Source: Hydrogenothermus sp.
GTDB taxonomy: Bacteria; Aquificota; Aquificia; Aquificales; Hydrogenothermaceae
Length of the DNA stretch: 5,165 nucleotides
Direction: 5' to 3'
Assembly (NCBI GenBank): GCA_003978675.1
Contig: QNYP01000103.1
Span: forward strand, 1 to 5,165
In this document: positions 1 to 5,165 of the stretch, piece by piece
Layout: the number at the start of each line of letters is the position of its first letter
Position numbering within the stretch: the first letter of the stretch is position 1
Notes under the pieces: generated by a model
What the model saw: the letters and a program-made list of their open reading frames with translations, nothing else
What the model was told of the DNA's origin: nothing
Database searches by the model: none
Program-made: the position numbers and the translations under genes

Positions 1-1131
1 TTTGAAAATCCCAAAGAAATTTCTATAGAAAATTATCCTCCCCTTGTAAAATATCCTGGAAAAGTGCCATTAATACTTCATGTGGATAGACCTCCTGTAT
101 TAGAAACTCCAAAGAAGTATTTTGATAGAGCTATTACTCCAAATGAGGCATTTTTTGTAAGATGGCACTTATCTGAAATACCTACGGAAGTTGATACATC
201 AAAATGGAGATTGAAAATAAAAGGAAATGTAGAAAGAGAAGTAGAGCTATCTTTAGAAGACTTAAAAACTAAATTTGAACCTGTCTCCTACTATGCAGTT
301 TTACAATGTTCAGGTAACGGTAGAGCATTTTATCAGGAAAAACAAACTCCAACAGGTACTCAATGGACATATGGAAGTATGGGAAATGCTCTTTGGACAG
401 GTGTTAGAGTAGCTGATATTTTGAAATATGCAGGAGTAAAGCCAGATAGTATAGAAGTTGCTTTTGACGGACTTGACAAAGCTCCTTATCCAAAAACTCC
501 TGATGTCATTAGAAGTCTTCACATAGATAAATGCTTATATGAAGATTTAATTCTTGCTTATGAAATGAACGGTGAACCTTTACCATTATTAAATGGTTTT
601 CCTTTAAGGTTAGTTGTTCCCGGATGGTATGCTACTCACTGGATTAAATCTGTTACCACTATAACTGTTTTAAACGAAAAACTTAAAAACTTCTGGATGG
701 CAAAGGCTTATCATATTCCTGATAATGCTTGTCATTGTGTTGAGCCAGATGAAAAGCCTAAAAACAAGAGAATTATTACATTTATGAACACAAAATCGGT
801 AATTGCAAAACCAGAAAACAACACAGTTGTAAAAGTAGGTGAAGTAGTTAAACTTGCTGGAGTTGCATTTGATAGGGGATATGGGATAAAAACAGTATTA
901 GTTTCTTTTGATAATGGTAAATCTTGGAAACAGGCAAAACTAGGCCCTGAGCTTGGAAGATATTCATTTAGAGAGTGGCTGTATTACTTTAAACCAGATA
1001 AAAAAGGAGAAGTAAAGGTATTAGTAAAAGCTATTAATAAAAACAATGAAGAACAACCTTACGAAACAGGTTGGAACCCTGGCGGATATATGTGGAATGG
1101 ATTAGATAGCATTACATTAAAGGTAGTATAA
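1..1131 (+). CDS. sorA: Sulfite dehydrogenase molybdopterin subunit SorA (5' end cut by window)
   Basis: Oxidises sulfite to sulfate at a molybdenum-pterin centre, probably in the periplasm, and passes electrons to the SorB haem. The frame is open from base 1, so the GTG at 64 is not the true start. Counting codons from base 1, the family active-site residues appear in order: R54 and H56 in FFVRWH, Mo-ligand C103 in LQCSGNGR, the PGWY loop near 207-210, and Y237 in FWMAKAYHIP. These sit within one residue of the numbers I recall for mature Starkeya SorA (R55, H57, C104, Y236). About one residue plus the export signal is therefore probably all that is missing. The Mo-co dimerisation domain fills roughly codons 265-376 (AFDRGYGIKTVLVSFDNGKSW, and WNPGGYMWN near the end). 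There is no haem motif in this chain. The stop overlaps the sorB SD. A YedY/MsrP-type enzyme is less likely, given the sorB partner and the dimerisation domain. Confidence 0.92.
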   Translation, partial: FENPKEISIENYPPLVKYPGKVPLILHVDRPPVLETPKKYFDRAITPNEAFFVRWHLSEIPTEVDTSKWRLKIKGNVEREVELSLEDLKTKFEPVSYYAVLQCSGNGRAFYQEKQTPTGTQWTYGSMGNALWTGVRVADILKYAGVKPDSIEVAFDGLDKAPYPKTPDVIRSLHIDKCLYEDLILAYEMNGEPLPLLNGFPLRLVVPGWYATHWIKSVTTITVLNEKLKNFWMAKAYHIPDNACHCVEPDEKPKNKRIITFMNTKSVIAKPENNTVVKVGEVVKLAGVAFDRGYGIKTVLVSFDNGKSWKQAKLGPELGRYSFREWLYYFKPDKKGEVKVLVKAINKNNEEQPYETGWNPGGYMWNGLDSITLKVV

Positions 1132-1136
1132 GGAGG
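1131..1136 (+). promoter_or_regulatory. Ribosome binding site of sorB, overlapping the sorA stop
   Basis: AGGAGG begins on the last A of the sorA TAA stop and lies 9 nt before the sorB ATG at 1146. A terminating sorA ribosome covers this site, so the two subunits are probably translationally coupled. That would suit a 1:1 heterodimer. Confidence 0.85.
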
Positions 1137-1145
1137 AAAAGAAGA

Positions 1146-1469
1146 ATGAAAAAATTAGCAATTTTGGGCGTATCAATATTAGCTTTAATAAATCTTTCTT
1201 TTGCAGAAGTGAAAAAAATAGAACTTCCATATTTTAACTGGAAAATGAAAGAAACCCCAGGAAAACAAGAATTTGAAATGTATTGTTTAATGTGCCATTC
1301 TCCAGGATATGTTTTTGACCAGTCTGAAGGAAAAACAGGTAAACATTTGTGGAGACATGTTGTTTACCAAATGATAGAAGAATTTAAAGCTCCTATTCCA
1401 AAAGAAGAAGCAGAGAAGATAATAAAATATTTAGAGGAGAATTATTCAAATACTAAAAAGGGATATTAA
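1146..1469 (+). CDS. sorB: Sulfite dehydrogenase monohaem cytochrome c subunit SorB
   Basis: Small exported c-type cytochrome of 107 aa that takes electrons from the SorA molybdenum centre and hands them to the respiratory chain. Residues 1-20 look like a Sec signal peptide: a KK start, a hydrophobic core and SFA before E21. This leaves a mature protein of about 87 aa, the size of known SorB. One haem site is visible, C47-L-M-C50-H51, with H51 as the proximal ligand. M76, in HVVYQMIEEFKAPIP, is the likely distal ligand; that W-R-x-V-x-x-M...APIP pattern is typical of sulfite-dehydrogenase cytochromes. It follows sorA after 14 nt with a strong SD. An intrinsic terminator follows, so this is the last gene of the operon. 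Cytochrome c with a signal peptide is certain; the SorB role rests on the sorA neighbour and the size. Confidence 0.88.
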   Translation: MKKLAILGVSILALINLSFAEVKKIELPYFNWKMKETPGKQEFEMYCLMCHSPGYVFDQSEGKTGKHLWRHVVYQMIEEFKAPIPKEEAEKIIKYLEENYSNTKKGY

Positions 1470-1496
1470 GTTCCCTTTCTTTCCCTTGCTTTTTTT
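1457..1496 (+). terminator. Probable intrinsic terminator of the sorAB operon
   Basis: AAAGGGA (1457-1463) pairs perfectly with TCCCTTT (1472-1478) around an 8-nt loop that holds the sorB stop. A second TCCCTT (1482-1487) can replace the first 3' arm; this places the stem next to GC and the T7 run at 1490-1496. The second pairing has the better terminator geometry. The stem is short for a thermophile, so efficiency is uncertain. Confidence 0.6.
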
Positions 1497-1502
1497 ATTC
1501 TT

Positions 1503-1531
1503 TTCACATATATTCATTTTTATAATATAAT
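1503..1531 (+). promoter_or_regulatory. Candidate sigma70-type promoter for speH
   Basis: TTCACA (1503-1508, 5 of 6 matches to TTGACA) lies 17 nt before a perfect TATAAT (1526-1531). The expected start of transcription is near 1538, giving a leader of about 120 nt before speH. A second TATAAT at 1521-1526 overlaps the first but is only 12 nt from the -35, so the downstream copy is preferred. The site follows the sorB terminator directly, as expected for a new transcription unit. The surrounding AT richness raises the chance of a random match. Confidence 0.6.
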
Positions 1532-1571
1532 ATTCTATCCAACAATCTAACGAAAACTTTACCTTAATCTA

Positions 1572-1580
1572 AAAGGAGGT
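1572..1580 (+). promoter_or_regulatory. Very strong Shine-Dalgarno in the speH leader
   Basis: AAAGGAGGT is an almost full-length complement of the 16S anti-SD. It sits 9 nt before an ATG at 1590 and not before speH, which has its own SD at 1646-1650. It implies that ribosomes load in the leader. Confidence 0.6.
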
Positions 1581-1589
1581 TTTTTTATT

Positions 1590-1688
1590 ATGGGCGCTGA
1601 TAATAGCCCAAGGAGAAGCTTTTTATTTATGGAAAAAATAACATTGGAGGATAGAAAATGGAAAAAACCCTCGGACTGCATATCCTAG
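1590..1688 (+). CDS. Possible leader peptide (uORF) overlapping the speH start
   Basis: A 32-codon frame starts at ATG 1590, directly behind the full-length SD at 1572-1580, and ends at TAG 1686-1688. It runs 31 nt into speH in a different frame. The peptide begins MGADNSPRRSF and ends SDCIS. It has no signal peptide or domain I recognise, and is basic and polar. Its position suggests control of speH by translation of the leader: a ribosome reading it covers the speH SD and start, so pausing or early release would change speH initiation. A TGGGC/GCCCA hairpin (1591-1595 with 1606-1610) lies over its first codons. The SD and frame are plain in the sequence; translation and a regulatory role are inference. 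The alternative is an untranslated structured leader in which the ATG is accidental. Confidence 0.4.
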   Translation: MGADNSPRRSFLFMEKITLEDRKWKKPSDCIS

Positions 1689-2068
1689 CTGACCTTTACG
1701 GAGTTGACGGAGACAAAATTGACCACGTTGAAGATGTTAAAGAACTTTTAGAAGGTGCAGTAAAATACGCTAACCTTTCAAAATTATCATCTCACTTCCA
1801 TCAGTTCTACCCTCACGGAGCAACAGGAGTAATTCTATTAGAAGAATCTCATATCTCAATCCATACTTGGCCAGAACATGGTTATGCTGCAATAGATGTT
1901 TACACTTGTGGTGGAAAAGAAAAAACATTTAAAGCAATGGAATATATCTTAAAAGTTTTAAAACCAAAAAGAGTTGATGAAAAAGTAGCAGAAAGAGGTA
2001 TTGTTCCAGTAGATACTGCACAAGTTAATATAGAAAAGGTAGAGTTAGAAACAGTTTCTAAATCATAA
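1658..2068 (+). CDS. speH: S-adenosylmethionine decarboxylase proenzyme, class 1B
   Basis: Makes decarboxylated AdoMet, the aminopropyl donor for spermidine and, in thermophiles, longer polyamines; cytoplasmic. The 136-aa chain has the class 1B layout. The proenzyme should cut itself before S64 in LEES|HISIHTW, turning S64 into the pyruvoyl cofactor and giving a small beta chain (1-63) and an alpha chain (64-136). H69 and C84 (in YTCGG) match the processing and catalytic residues known as S63, H68 and C83 in Thermotoga maritima, shifted by one. The motif HTWPEHGYAAIDVYTCG is highly characteristic. The start is supported by GGAGG at 1646-1650, 7 nt upstream, and by the MEKTLGLH N-terminus, which aligns with the family. 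The last 20 or so residues are a variable tail. It appears to be transcribed alone from the promoter near 1503-1531; no speE is next to it. A leader with its own SD and small frame precedes it. Confidence 0.95.
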   Translation: MEKTLGLHILADLYGVDGDKIDHVEDVKELLEGAVKYANLSKLSSHFHQFYPHGATGVILLEESHISIHTWPEHGYAAIDVYTCGGKEKTFKAMEYILKVLKPKRVDEKVAERGIVPVDTAQVNIEKVELETVSKS

Positions 2069-2090
2069 AATATAAATGATATTTATGATT
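2061..2090 (+). repeat. Inverted repeat over the speH stop codon, possible weak terminator
   Basis: AATCATAAA (2061-2069) and TTTATGATT (2082-2090) form a perfect 9-bp stem. It can gain three A-U pairs past a one-base bulge, closing on a 5-nt loop. The speH TAA (2066-2068) lies inside the 5' arm. A T7 run follows only at 2109-2115, 18 nt after the stem, so this is not a standard intrinsic terminator. It may be an mRNA 3'-end stabiliser, or it may be chance in AT-rich DNA. Confidence 0.35.
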
Positions 2091-2093
2091 AGT

Positions 2094-2168
2094 GCCATTG
2101 TCCTAAAGTTTTTTTATGCATAGTCTGTCTTAGCTACATAAAATAAAAATGGAGGAAAGGACAATGGC
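2094..2168 (+). promoter_or_regulatory. Inverted repeat able to pair with the start codon of the PNPOx-like gene
   Basis: GCCATTGTCCT (2094-2104) is the exact reverse complement of AGGACAATGGC (2158-2168). The 3' arm contains the ATG (2164-2166) of the downstream gene and touches the end of its SD region. If the 53 nt between the arms are transcribed with them, the mRNA can fold so that the start codon is paired while GGAGG (2151-2155) stays in the loop. The pairing is seen directly; translational control is inference. If transcription starts between the arms, the fold cannot form. Confidence 0.4.
2151..2155 (+). promoter_or_regulatory. Ribosome binding site that fixes the start at 2164
   Basis: GGAGG lies 8 nt before the ATG at 2164 and downstream of the alternative in-frame ATG at 2149, which has no SD of its own. 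This makes 2164 the start, five codons shorter than the longest open frame. Confidence 0.8.
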
Positions 2169-2592
2169 TTTAGATGTTTCTTTACTTAATTTAATGCAAA
2201 ATTTAACTCCTGCAGTTGTTGCAACAGTTAATGAAGGAAAACCTTATACAACTTTTATTACTTGGCTTATTGCTAAAGATGAGAATACCCTTAGAATGGC
2301 AGTTAGCACAAATGCAACAACTACAAATAACATAAGACAAAATCCAAATGTTTCTATTGAAGTTTTTGGAGAAGGTATTGCTTCATCTATAGTTGGAGAA
2401 GCAAAAGTAATTAAAGAAGAAATAGAAAATATACCTTTTCCTGTTGCAGTAATAGAAGTTAAAGTTAAAGAGGTTATTAACAATCTATTTCCTGGAGCAA
2501 CAGTTAAAGGAACTATTCCTTTTGAACATACTGGGAATATAGAAAAAGCAGAAGAGCTTGATAGTTTAGTGTTAAAAGCTTTAAAAGAGTAG
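2164..2592 (+). CDS. Pyridoxamine 5'-phosphate oxidase-like FMN-binding split-barrel protein
   Basis: A 142-aa protein with the compact split-barrel fold of the PNPOx-like superfamily. These proteins usually bind FMN as dimers; many are flavin reductases or have no known substrate. Family signs are the opening LMQNLTPAVVATVNEGKPYTT (strand, turn, strand), WLIAKDENTLRMAVSTNATTTNNIRQNPNVSIEVFG (residues ~34-70, where the T/N-rich turn and the R-x-N-P-N-V-S motif lie near the flavin phosphate site) and a later G-E-A-K-V strand. It is far shorter than true PdxH (about 200-220 aa) and lacks its C-terminal region, so vitamin B6 synthesis should not be assumed. The start at 2164 is set by the SD at 2151-2155. 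The trmFO start follows 3 nt after its stop, so the two are probably co-transcribed. An inverted repeat covers its start codon. The fold is fairly sure; the substrate is unknown. Confidence 0.8.
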   Translation: MALDVSLLNLMQNLTPAVVATVNEGKPYTTFITWLIAKDENTLRMAVSTNATTTNNIRQNPNVSIEVFGEGIASSIVGEAKVIKEEIENIPFPVAVIEVKVKEVINNLFPGATVKGTIPFEHTGNIEKAEELDSLVLKALKE

Positions 2593-2595
2593 AGA

Positions 2596-3921
2596 ATGGT
2601 AAAAGTAGCAGTTATAGGGGCAGGATTAGCAGGTAGTGAGGCATCTTTTAAAATAGCTGAAGCAGGATATGAAGTAGACCTATTTGAGATGCGTCCCAAA
2701 AAGATGACTCCTGCCCATAAAACCCCTTATTTTGCTGAAGTAGTTTGCTCAAATTCTTTAGGTTCTTTTGAGGTTGGAACTGGTTCAGGGCTTTTAAAAG
2801 AGGAAATGAGACTTTTAGGTTCTTTAGTTTTATCTGTTGCTGATAAATACAAAGTTCCTGCAGGTGGAGCTTTAGCAGTAGATAGAGTTAAATTTTCTCA
2901 AGAAATTACATCAATTTTAGAAAACCACCCAAATATAAATGTAATTAGAGAAGAAGTTAAACAAATACCTTTAAATTATGATTATGTAGTTATTGCTACA
3001 GGACCTTTAACATCAGAAGATTTATCAAGAGAAATTCAAAAATTAACAGGTTCAGAATATTTGTATTTTTATGATGCAATTGCTCCAACAGTGGATGCTG
3101 AGACAGTTGATTATTCAAAAGGTTTCTGGGGAGATAGATATTCAAAAGGAAGTGGAGACTATTTTAATTGTGTTTTAACAGAAGAAGAATATGAAATTTT
3201 TTACAATGAACTTCTAAAAGGAGAACAAGTCCCTTTAAAAGATTTTGAAAGGGCAGTTTATTTTGAGGGGTGTCTGCCTATAGAAGAAATAGCAAGGAGA
3301 GGAAAACAAACCTTACTGTATGGCCCTATGAAACCTGTAGGTTTAATTGACCCAAGAACTGGTAAACAGCCTTTTGCTGTAGTTCAGTTAAGGAAAGAAA
3401 ATTTAGAAGGTACATTGCTTTCTTTAGTAGGCTTTCAAACAAAGCTGAAATATCCAGAACAAAAAAGAATTTTTAGATTAATTCCTGCTTTAAAAGATGC
3501 AACTTTTGTTAGACTTGGTTCAATACACAGAAACACATTTATCCAATCTCAGAAAGTTTTACTTCCAACACTGCAATTAAAGTCTAATCCTAAGATTTTA
3601 TTTGCTGGACAAATAACAGGAGTTGAGGGTTATGTAGCATCTTCTGCAACTGGAATCCTCGCTGGGATTAATATAGTTAGAATGCTAGAAGGAAAAGAGC
3701 CTATTATAGTGCCAAAAGAAACAATGCTTGGAGGATTAGTTAATTATATAACTACAGAAAAAGAAGAGCTTCAACCAATGAATCCAAACTTTGCATTACT
3801 TCCACCTTTAGATAAAAAAATTAAGGATAAAAGGAAAAGAAAAGAGTTAAAAGCAAAAAGGGCAATAGAAACTATGAAATCGTTTTTAGAAAAAGAAAAG
3901 ATATTATTGCAAGTCCACTAA
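2596..3921 (+). CDS. trmFO: Methylenetetrahydrofolate--tRNA (uracil-5-)-methyltransferase TrmFO
   Basis: FAD- and folate-dependent enzyme that makes m5U54 in the T-loop of tRNAs, taking the methylene group from CH2-THF and the hydride from reduced FAD; cytoplasmic. The 441-aa length is normal for the family. The N-terminal FAD-binding motif is VAVIGAGLAGSEA (residues 4-16), followed by FEMRP. C51 in EVVCSNSL and C226 in YFEGCLPIEE match the two functional cysteines known as C53 and C226 in Bacillus subtilis TrmFO. The second FAD-contacting stretch, GQITGVEGYVASSATGILAG, lies near residues 338-357, and the family C-terminus PMNPNFALLPPL near 394-405. The start is fixed by the Rossmann strand directly after MVK. 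The SD is weak (GAGTAGAGA only) and the upstream stop is 3 nt away, so translation probably depends on coupling to the PNPOx-like gene. Its 3' end overlaps the convergent queH by 18 bp. Confidence 0.97.
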   Translation: MVKVAVIGAGLAGSEASFKIAEAGYEVDLFEMRPKKMTPAHKTPYFAEVVCSNSLGSFEVGTGSGLLKEEMRLLGSLVLSVADKYKVPAGGALAVDRVKFSQEITSILENHPNINVIREEVKQIPLNYDYVVIATGPLTSEDLSREIQKLTGSEYLYFYDAIAPTVDAETVDYSKGFWGDRYSKGSGDYFNCVLTEEEYEIFYNELLKGEQVPLKDFERAVYFEGCLPIEEIARRGKQTLLYGPMKPVGLIDPRTGKQPFAVVQLRKENLEGTLLSLVGFQTKLKYPEQKRIFRLIPALKDATFVRLGSIHRNTFIQSQKVLLPTLQLKSNPKILFAGQITGVEGYVASSATGILAGINIVRMLEGKEPIIVPKETMLGGLVNYITTEKEELQPMNPNFALLPPLDKKIKDKRKRKELKAKRAIETMKSFLEKEKILLQVH

Positions 3922-5088
3922 CACTCCATATTCATTAGAAGGTAAAAGTCTAATATATCCTTCTTTAAAAATTTCTGGAGTTTTTAAAATATAATTTTCT
4001 AGCTTTGTTAAATTTTCATTTACAAAAAATTCTTCCAAAAATTTACCTTCTTTATTCCCTATATATAAAAGGCTTGTCTTTGCATTATGGTCTATCTCTG
4101 TTTGAAGTCTAAATTCAAATTTTTGACTTTCTTTTATTTCTGTATTTTCAATTATGAAAATTGGAGTAGATATAAATCTGGGTTTATCTAACTTTACACT
4201 TTTTGGATTTTCAACCATCCAAACCTCTACAGGAGATTTATAAAATCTTAGAATAGTTTTATCTTCTTTTTCTATTATTTGCTTTACTTTATCTCTTAAA
4301 ATACCTCTTATGCTCGCGGAATAAGGTAAAACTTCGTGGTAAACTTCTTCTTTGCCAATTTTTACAATGGAATTTAAAATTTTCCAGTTTATAAAATAAA
4401 ACTCTTCTTCTTCACAGTAAATACCTTTTTCTTCTGCAAGTGTCCTTATTTGTTTAATTCTTAATTTTTCTTCTGTGCTAGCAGGAAGAACTTCTTTAGA
4501 AAATGAAACAAGTTCAGGAATATATTCTAATCCTTGTCTTTGTTTAAATAATCCATAAATACAACCGCAATAATTTTGATGATAAAGTTGCATCTCTTTA
4601 GAGAGCTTATTCATTTTTTCAATTCCACCACCTTTTCTAAACTCAATGGCTAAAAACTCAAGTCCATATTTTTCACCTATTTTTTTACCAATATTTTTCA
4701 AAACATCAAAATCCTTCTTAGGACTCATCATTAAAACAGTTGTAAATTTATTAAATCCTTTTTCTTTTGCATATTTTGCAGATTTTTCAAGTCTTATATC
4801 ATGACAGATACTGCACCTTTCCCCTCTTTCAGGCTCATCTTCATAGCCTTTTACTGCTTTAAACCAGTTTTCAATATCGTATTCTCCTTTCTCACAATTT
4901 ATTCCTAAACCATTACAAACTCTCTTTGTTTCTATCCATCTAAGCTCGTATTCTTCTTCTGGGTGTATATTAGGGTCATAAAAATATCCTTCTATTTCAC
5001 TATTTGGAAATTCTTCCTTTATTTTTCTTAAAGCCCATACAGCATCAACACCACAGCATATGTGGACTAAAATTTTGTCTTTTACCAT
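3904..5088 (-). CDS. queH: Epoxyqueuosine reductase QueH (DUF208 family), long form
   Basis: Performs the last step of queuosine synthesis, reducing epoxyqueuosine to queuosine at position 34 of GUN-anticodon tRNAs; a non-homologous replacement for QueG. The QueH domain fills residues 1 to about 185 with clear motifs: HICC (C11, C12), FYDPNIHPEEEY, ERC92SIC95HDIRLEKSA, LMMSPKKDFDVLKNIG, FRKGGG and QNYC174GC176IYG. These cysteines are the expected iron-sulfur ligands. The common HxCCAPCS form reads HICCGVDA here, so the third cysteine of that motif is missing; my recollection is that epsilonproteobacterial QueH proteins share this variant. Residues about 190-394 form a C-terminal extension absent from short (about 200 aa) QueH; I cannot assign it a function. 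The ATG at 5088 gives a natural N-terminus (MVKDKILVHICC). No proper SD lies before it, but the sequence upstream is a suspect repeat of the gene's own interior. No terminator separates it from convergent trmFO. Confidence 0.9.
   Translation of the reverse strand: MVKDKILVHICCGVDAVWALRKIKEEFPNSEIEGYFYDPNIHPEEEYELRWIETKRVCNGLGINCEKGEYDIENWFKAVKGYEDEPERGERCSICHDIRLEKSAKYAKEKGFNKFTTVLMMSPKKDFDVLKNIGKKIGEKYGLEFLAIEFRKGGGIEKMNKLSKEMQLYHQNYCGCIYGLFKQRQGLEYIPELVSFSKEVLPASTEEKLRIKQIRTLAEEKGIYCEEEEFYFINWKILNSIVKIGKEEVYHEVLPYSASIRGILRDKVKQIIEKEDKTILRFYKSPVEVWMVENPKSVKLDKPRFISTPIFIIENTEIKESQKFEFRLQTEIDHNAKTSLLYIGNKEGKFLEEFFVNENLTKLENYILKTPEIFKEGYIRLLPSNEYGVLVDLQ
4694..4770. repeat. 77-bp direct repeat, copy 1 (inside queH)
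   Basis: Exactly identical to 5089-5165, at an offset of 395 bp. It encodes QueH residues 107-131 and part of 132, including the LMMSPKKDF motif. Because that motif is conserved and in frame with the rest of the protein, this copy is the native one. The base to its left is A (4693), where the other copy has T (5088). Confidence 0.97.
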
Positions 5089-5165
5089 TTTTTCAAAACA
5101 TCAAAATCCTTCTTAGGACTCATCATTAAAACAGTTGTAAATTTATTAAATCCTTTTTCTTTTGC
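5089..5165. repeat. 77-bp direct repeat, copy 2 (window end, probable assembly join)
   Basis: Exact copy of 4694-4770 running to the final base. It begins at the base directly upstream of the queH ATG. Read on the - strand from 5165, it encodes QueH residues from A107 for 25 codons, then K-W and a stop (5084-5082) within ATGGTAA of the real queH start. No functional upstream gene, promoter or SD is visible; the nearest AAGGA is about 20 nt from the ATG. A repeat of exactly 77 bp ending at the sequence end, starting where the left-hand bases diverge, is what a k=77 graph assembler produces on reaching an already visited branching node. A real tandem duplication of 395 bp is the alternative. 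Confidence 0.95.

Noticed and set aside
64..66. GTG as the start of sorA
   Set aside because: The frame stays open to base 1, no SD precedes the GTG, and residue spacing relative to known SorA indicates that the mature N-terminus begins about 22 codons earlier.
310..522. Open frame of 70 codons on the - strand
   Set aside because: It is antisense to the conserved Mo-ligand region of sorA and has no recognisable motif.
1538..1657. Known riboswitch class (SAM, preQ1 or guanidine type) upstream of speH
   Set aside because: I could not find the conserved core of any class I know; only short hairpins and the small frame are visible.
2116..2144. Promoter for the PNPOx-like gene (TAAAAT at 2139-2144)
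   Set aside because: There is no convincing -35 at 16-18 nt, and AT-rich spacers give such -10 matches by chance.
2149..2151. ATG at 2149 as the start of the PNPOx-like gene
   Set aside because: The SD GGAGG lies downstream of it at 2151-2155, correctly spaced for the ATG at 2164.
2244..2699. Open frame of 151 codons on the - strand
   Set aside because: It lies antisense to the PNPOx-like gene and the trmFO start, both with strong family matches. Its translation is low-complexity (Ser/Thr/Ile-rich) with no domain, and no SD is evident.
5082..5165. A separate upstream gene fragment (truncated queH) on the - strand
   Set aside because: Its sequence is only the exact 77-bp repeat plus a stop that falls in the queH start region. 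It is better explained as a contig-end join than as a gene, so it is described under the repeat.

Overview
The window is AT-rich bacterial DNA with densely packed genes. It favours AGA for Arg and A/T-ending codons, and it has strong AGGAGG-type ribosome binding sites. A SorAB-type sulfite dehydrogenase, a pyruvoyl AdoMet decarboxylase, TrmFO and a long QueH together suggest a thermophilic, sulfur-oxidising member of the Aquificota, such as a Sulfurihydrogenibium-like Hydrogenothermaceae. That placement is inference from gene content and composition, not from a marker gene.

Layout, left to right on the + strand. (1) Bases 1-1469 hold a two-gene sulfite dehydrogenase operon: sorA, cut by the left edge, and sorB. 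They are joined by a Shine-Dalgarno that overlaps the sorA stop. A probable intrinsic terminator closes the operon. (2) A 188-bp gap carries a good sigma70-type promoter and a leader with a strong SD and a small overlapping reading frame, followed by speH (1658-2068). (3) A 95-bp gap follows with two inverted repeats, one of which covers the start codon of the next gene. Then come a small FMN-binding split-barrel (PNPOx-like) protein (2164-2592) and trmFO (2596-3921), separated by 3 bp and probably co-transcribed. (4) On the - strand, a QueH-family epoxyqueuosine reductase with a long C-terminal extension (5088-3904) converges on trmFO, and the two 3' ends overlap by 18 bp.

The genes serve separate jobs: periplasmic sulfite oxidation feeding electrons to cytochrome c; spermidine or long-chain polyamine synthesis; and two tRNA modifications (m5U54 by TrmFO, queuosine at wobble position 34 by QueH).

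The oddest structure is at the right edge. The last 77 bases (5089-5165) exactly repeat 4694-4770, which lies inside queH. The repeat starts at the base immediately upstream of the queH ATG and runs to the last base of the window. An exact 77-bp terminal repeat beginning at a left-branch point looks like the end of a contig from a k=77 de Bruijn assembly. The sequence upstream of queH should therefore not be trusted as its native promoter, although a real 395-bp tandem duplication remains possible. I see no mobile element, CRISPR array or RNA gene, and no clear new multi-gene system. The most interesting biology is in the leaders of speH and of the PNPOx-like gene.
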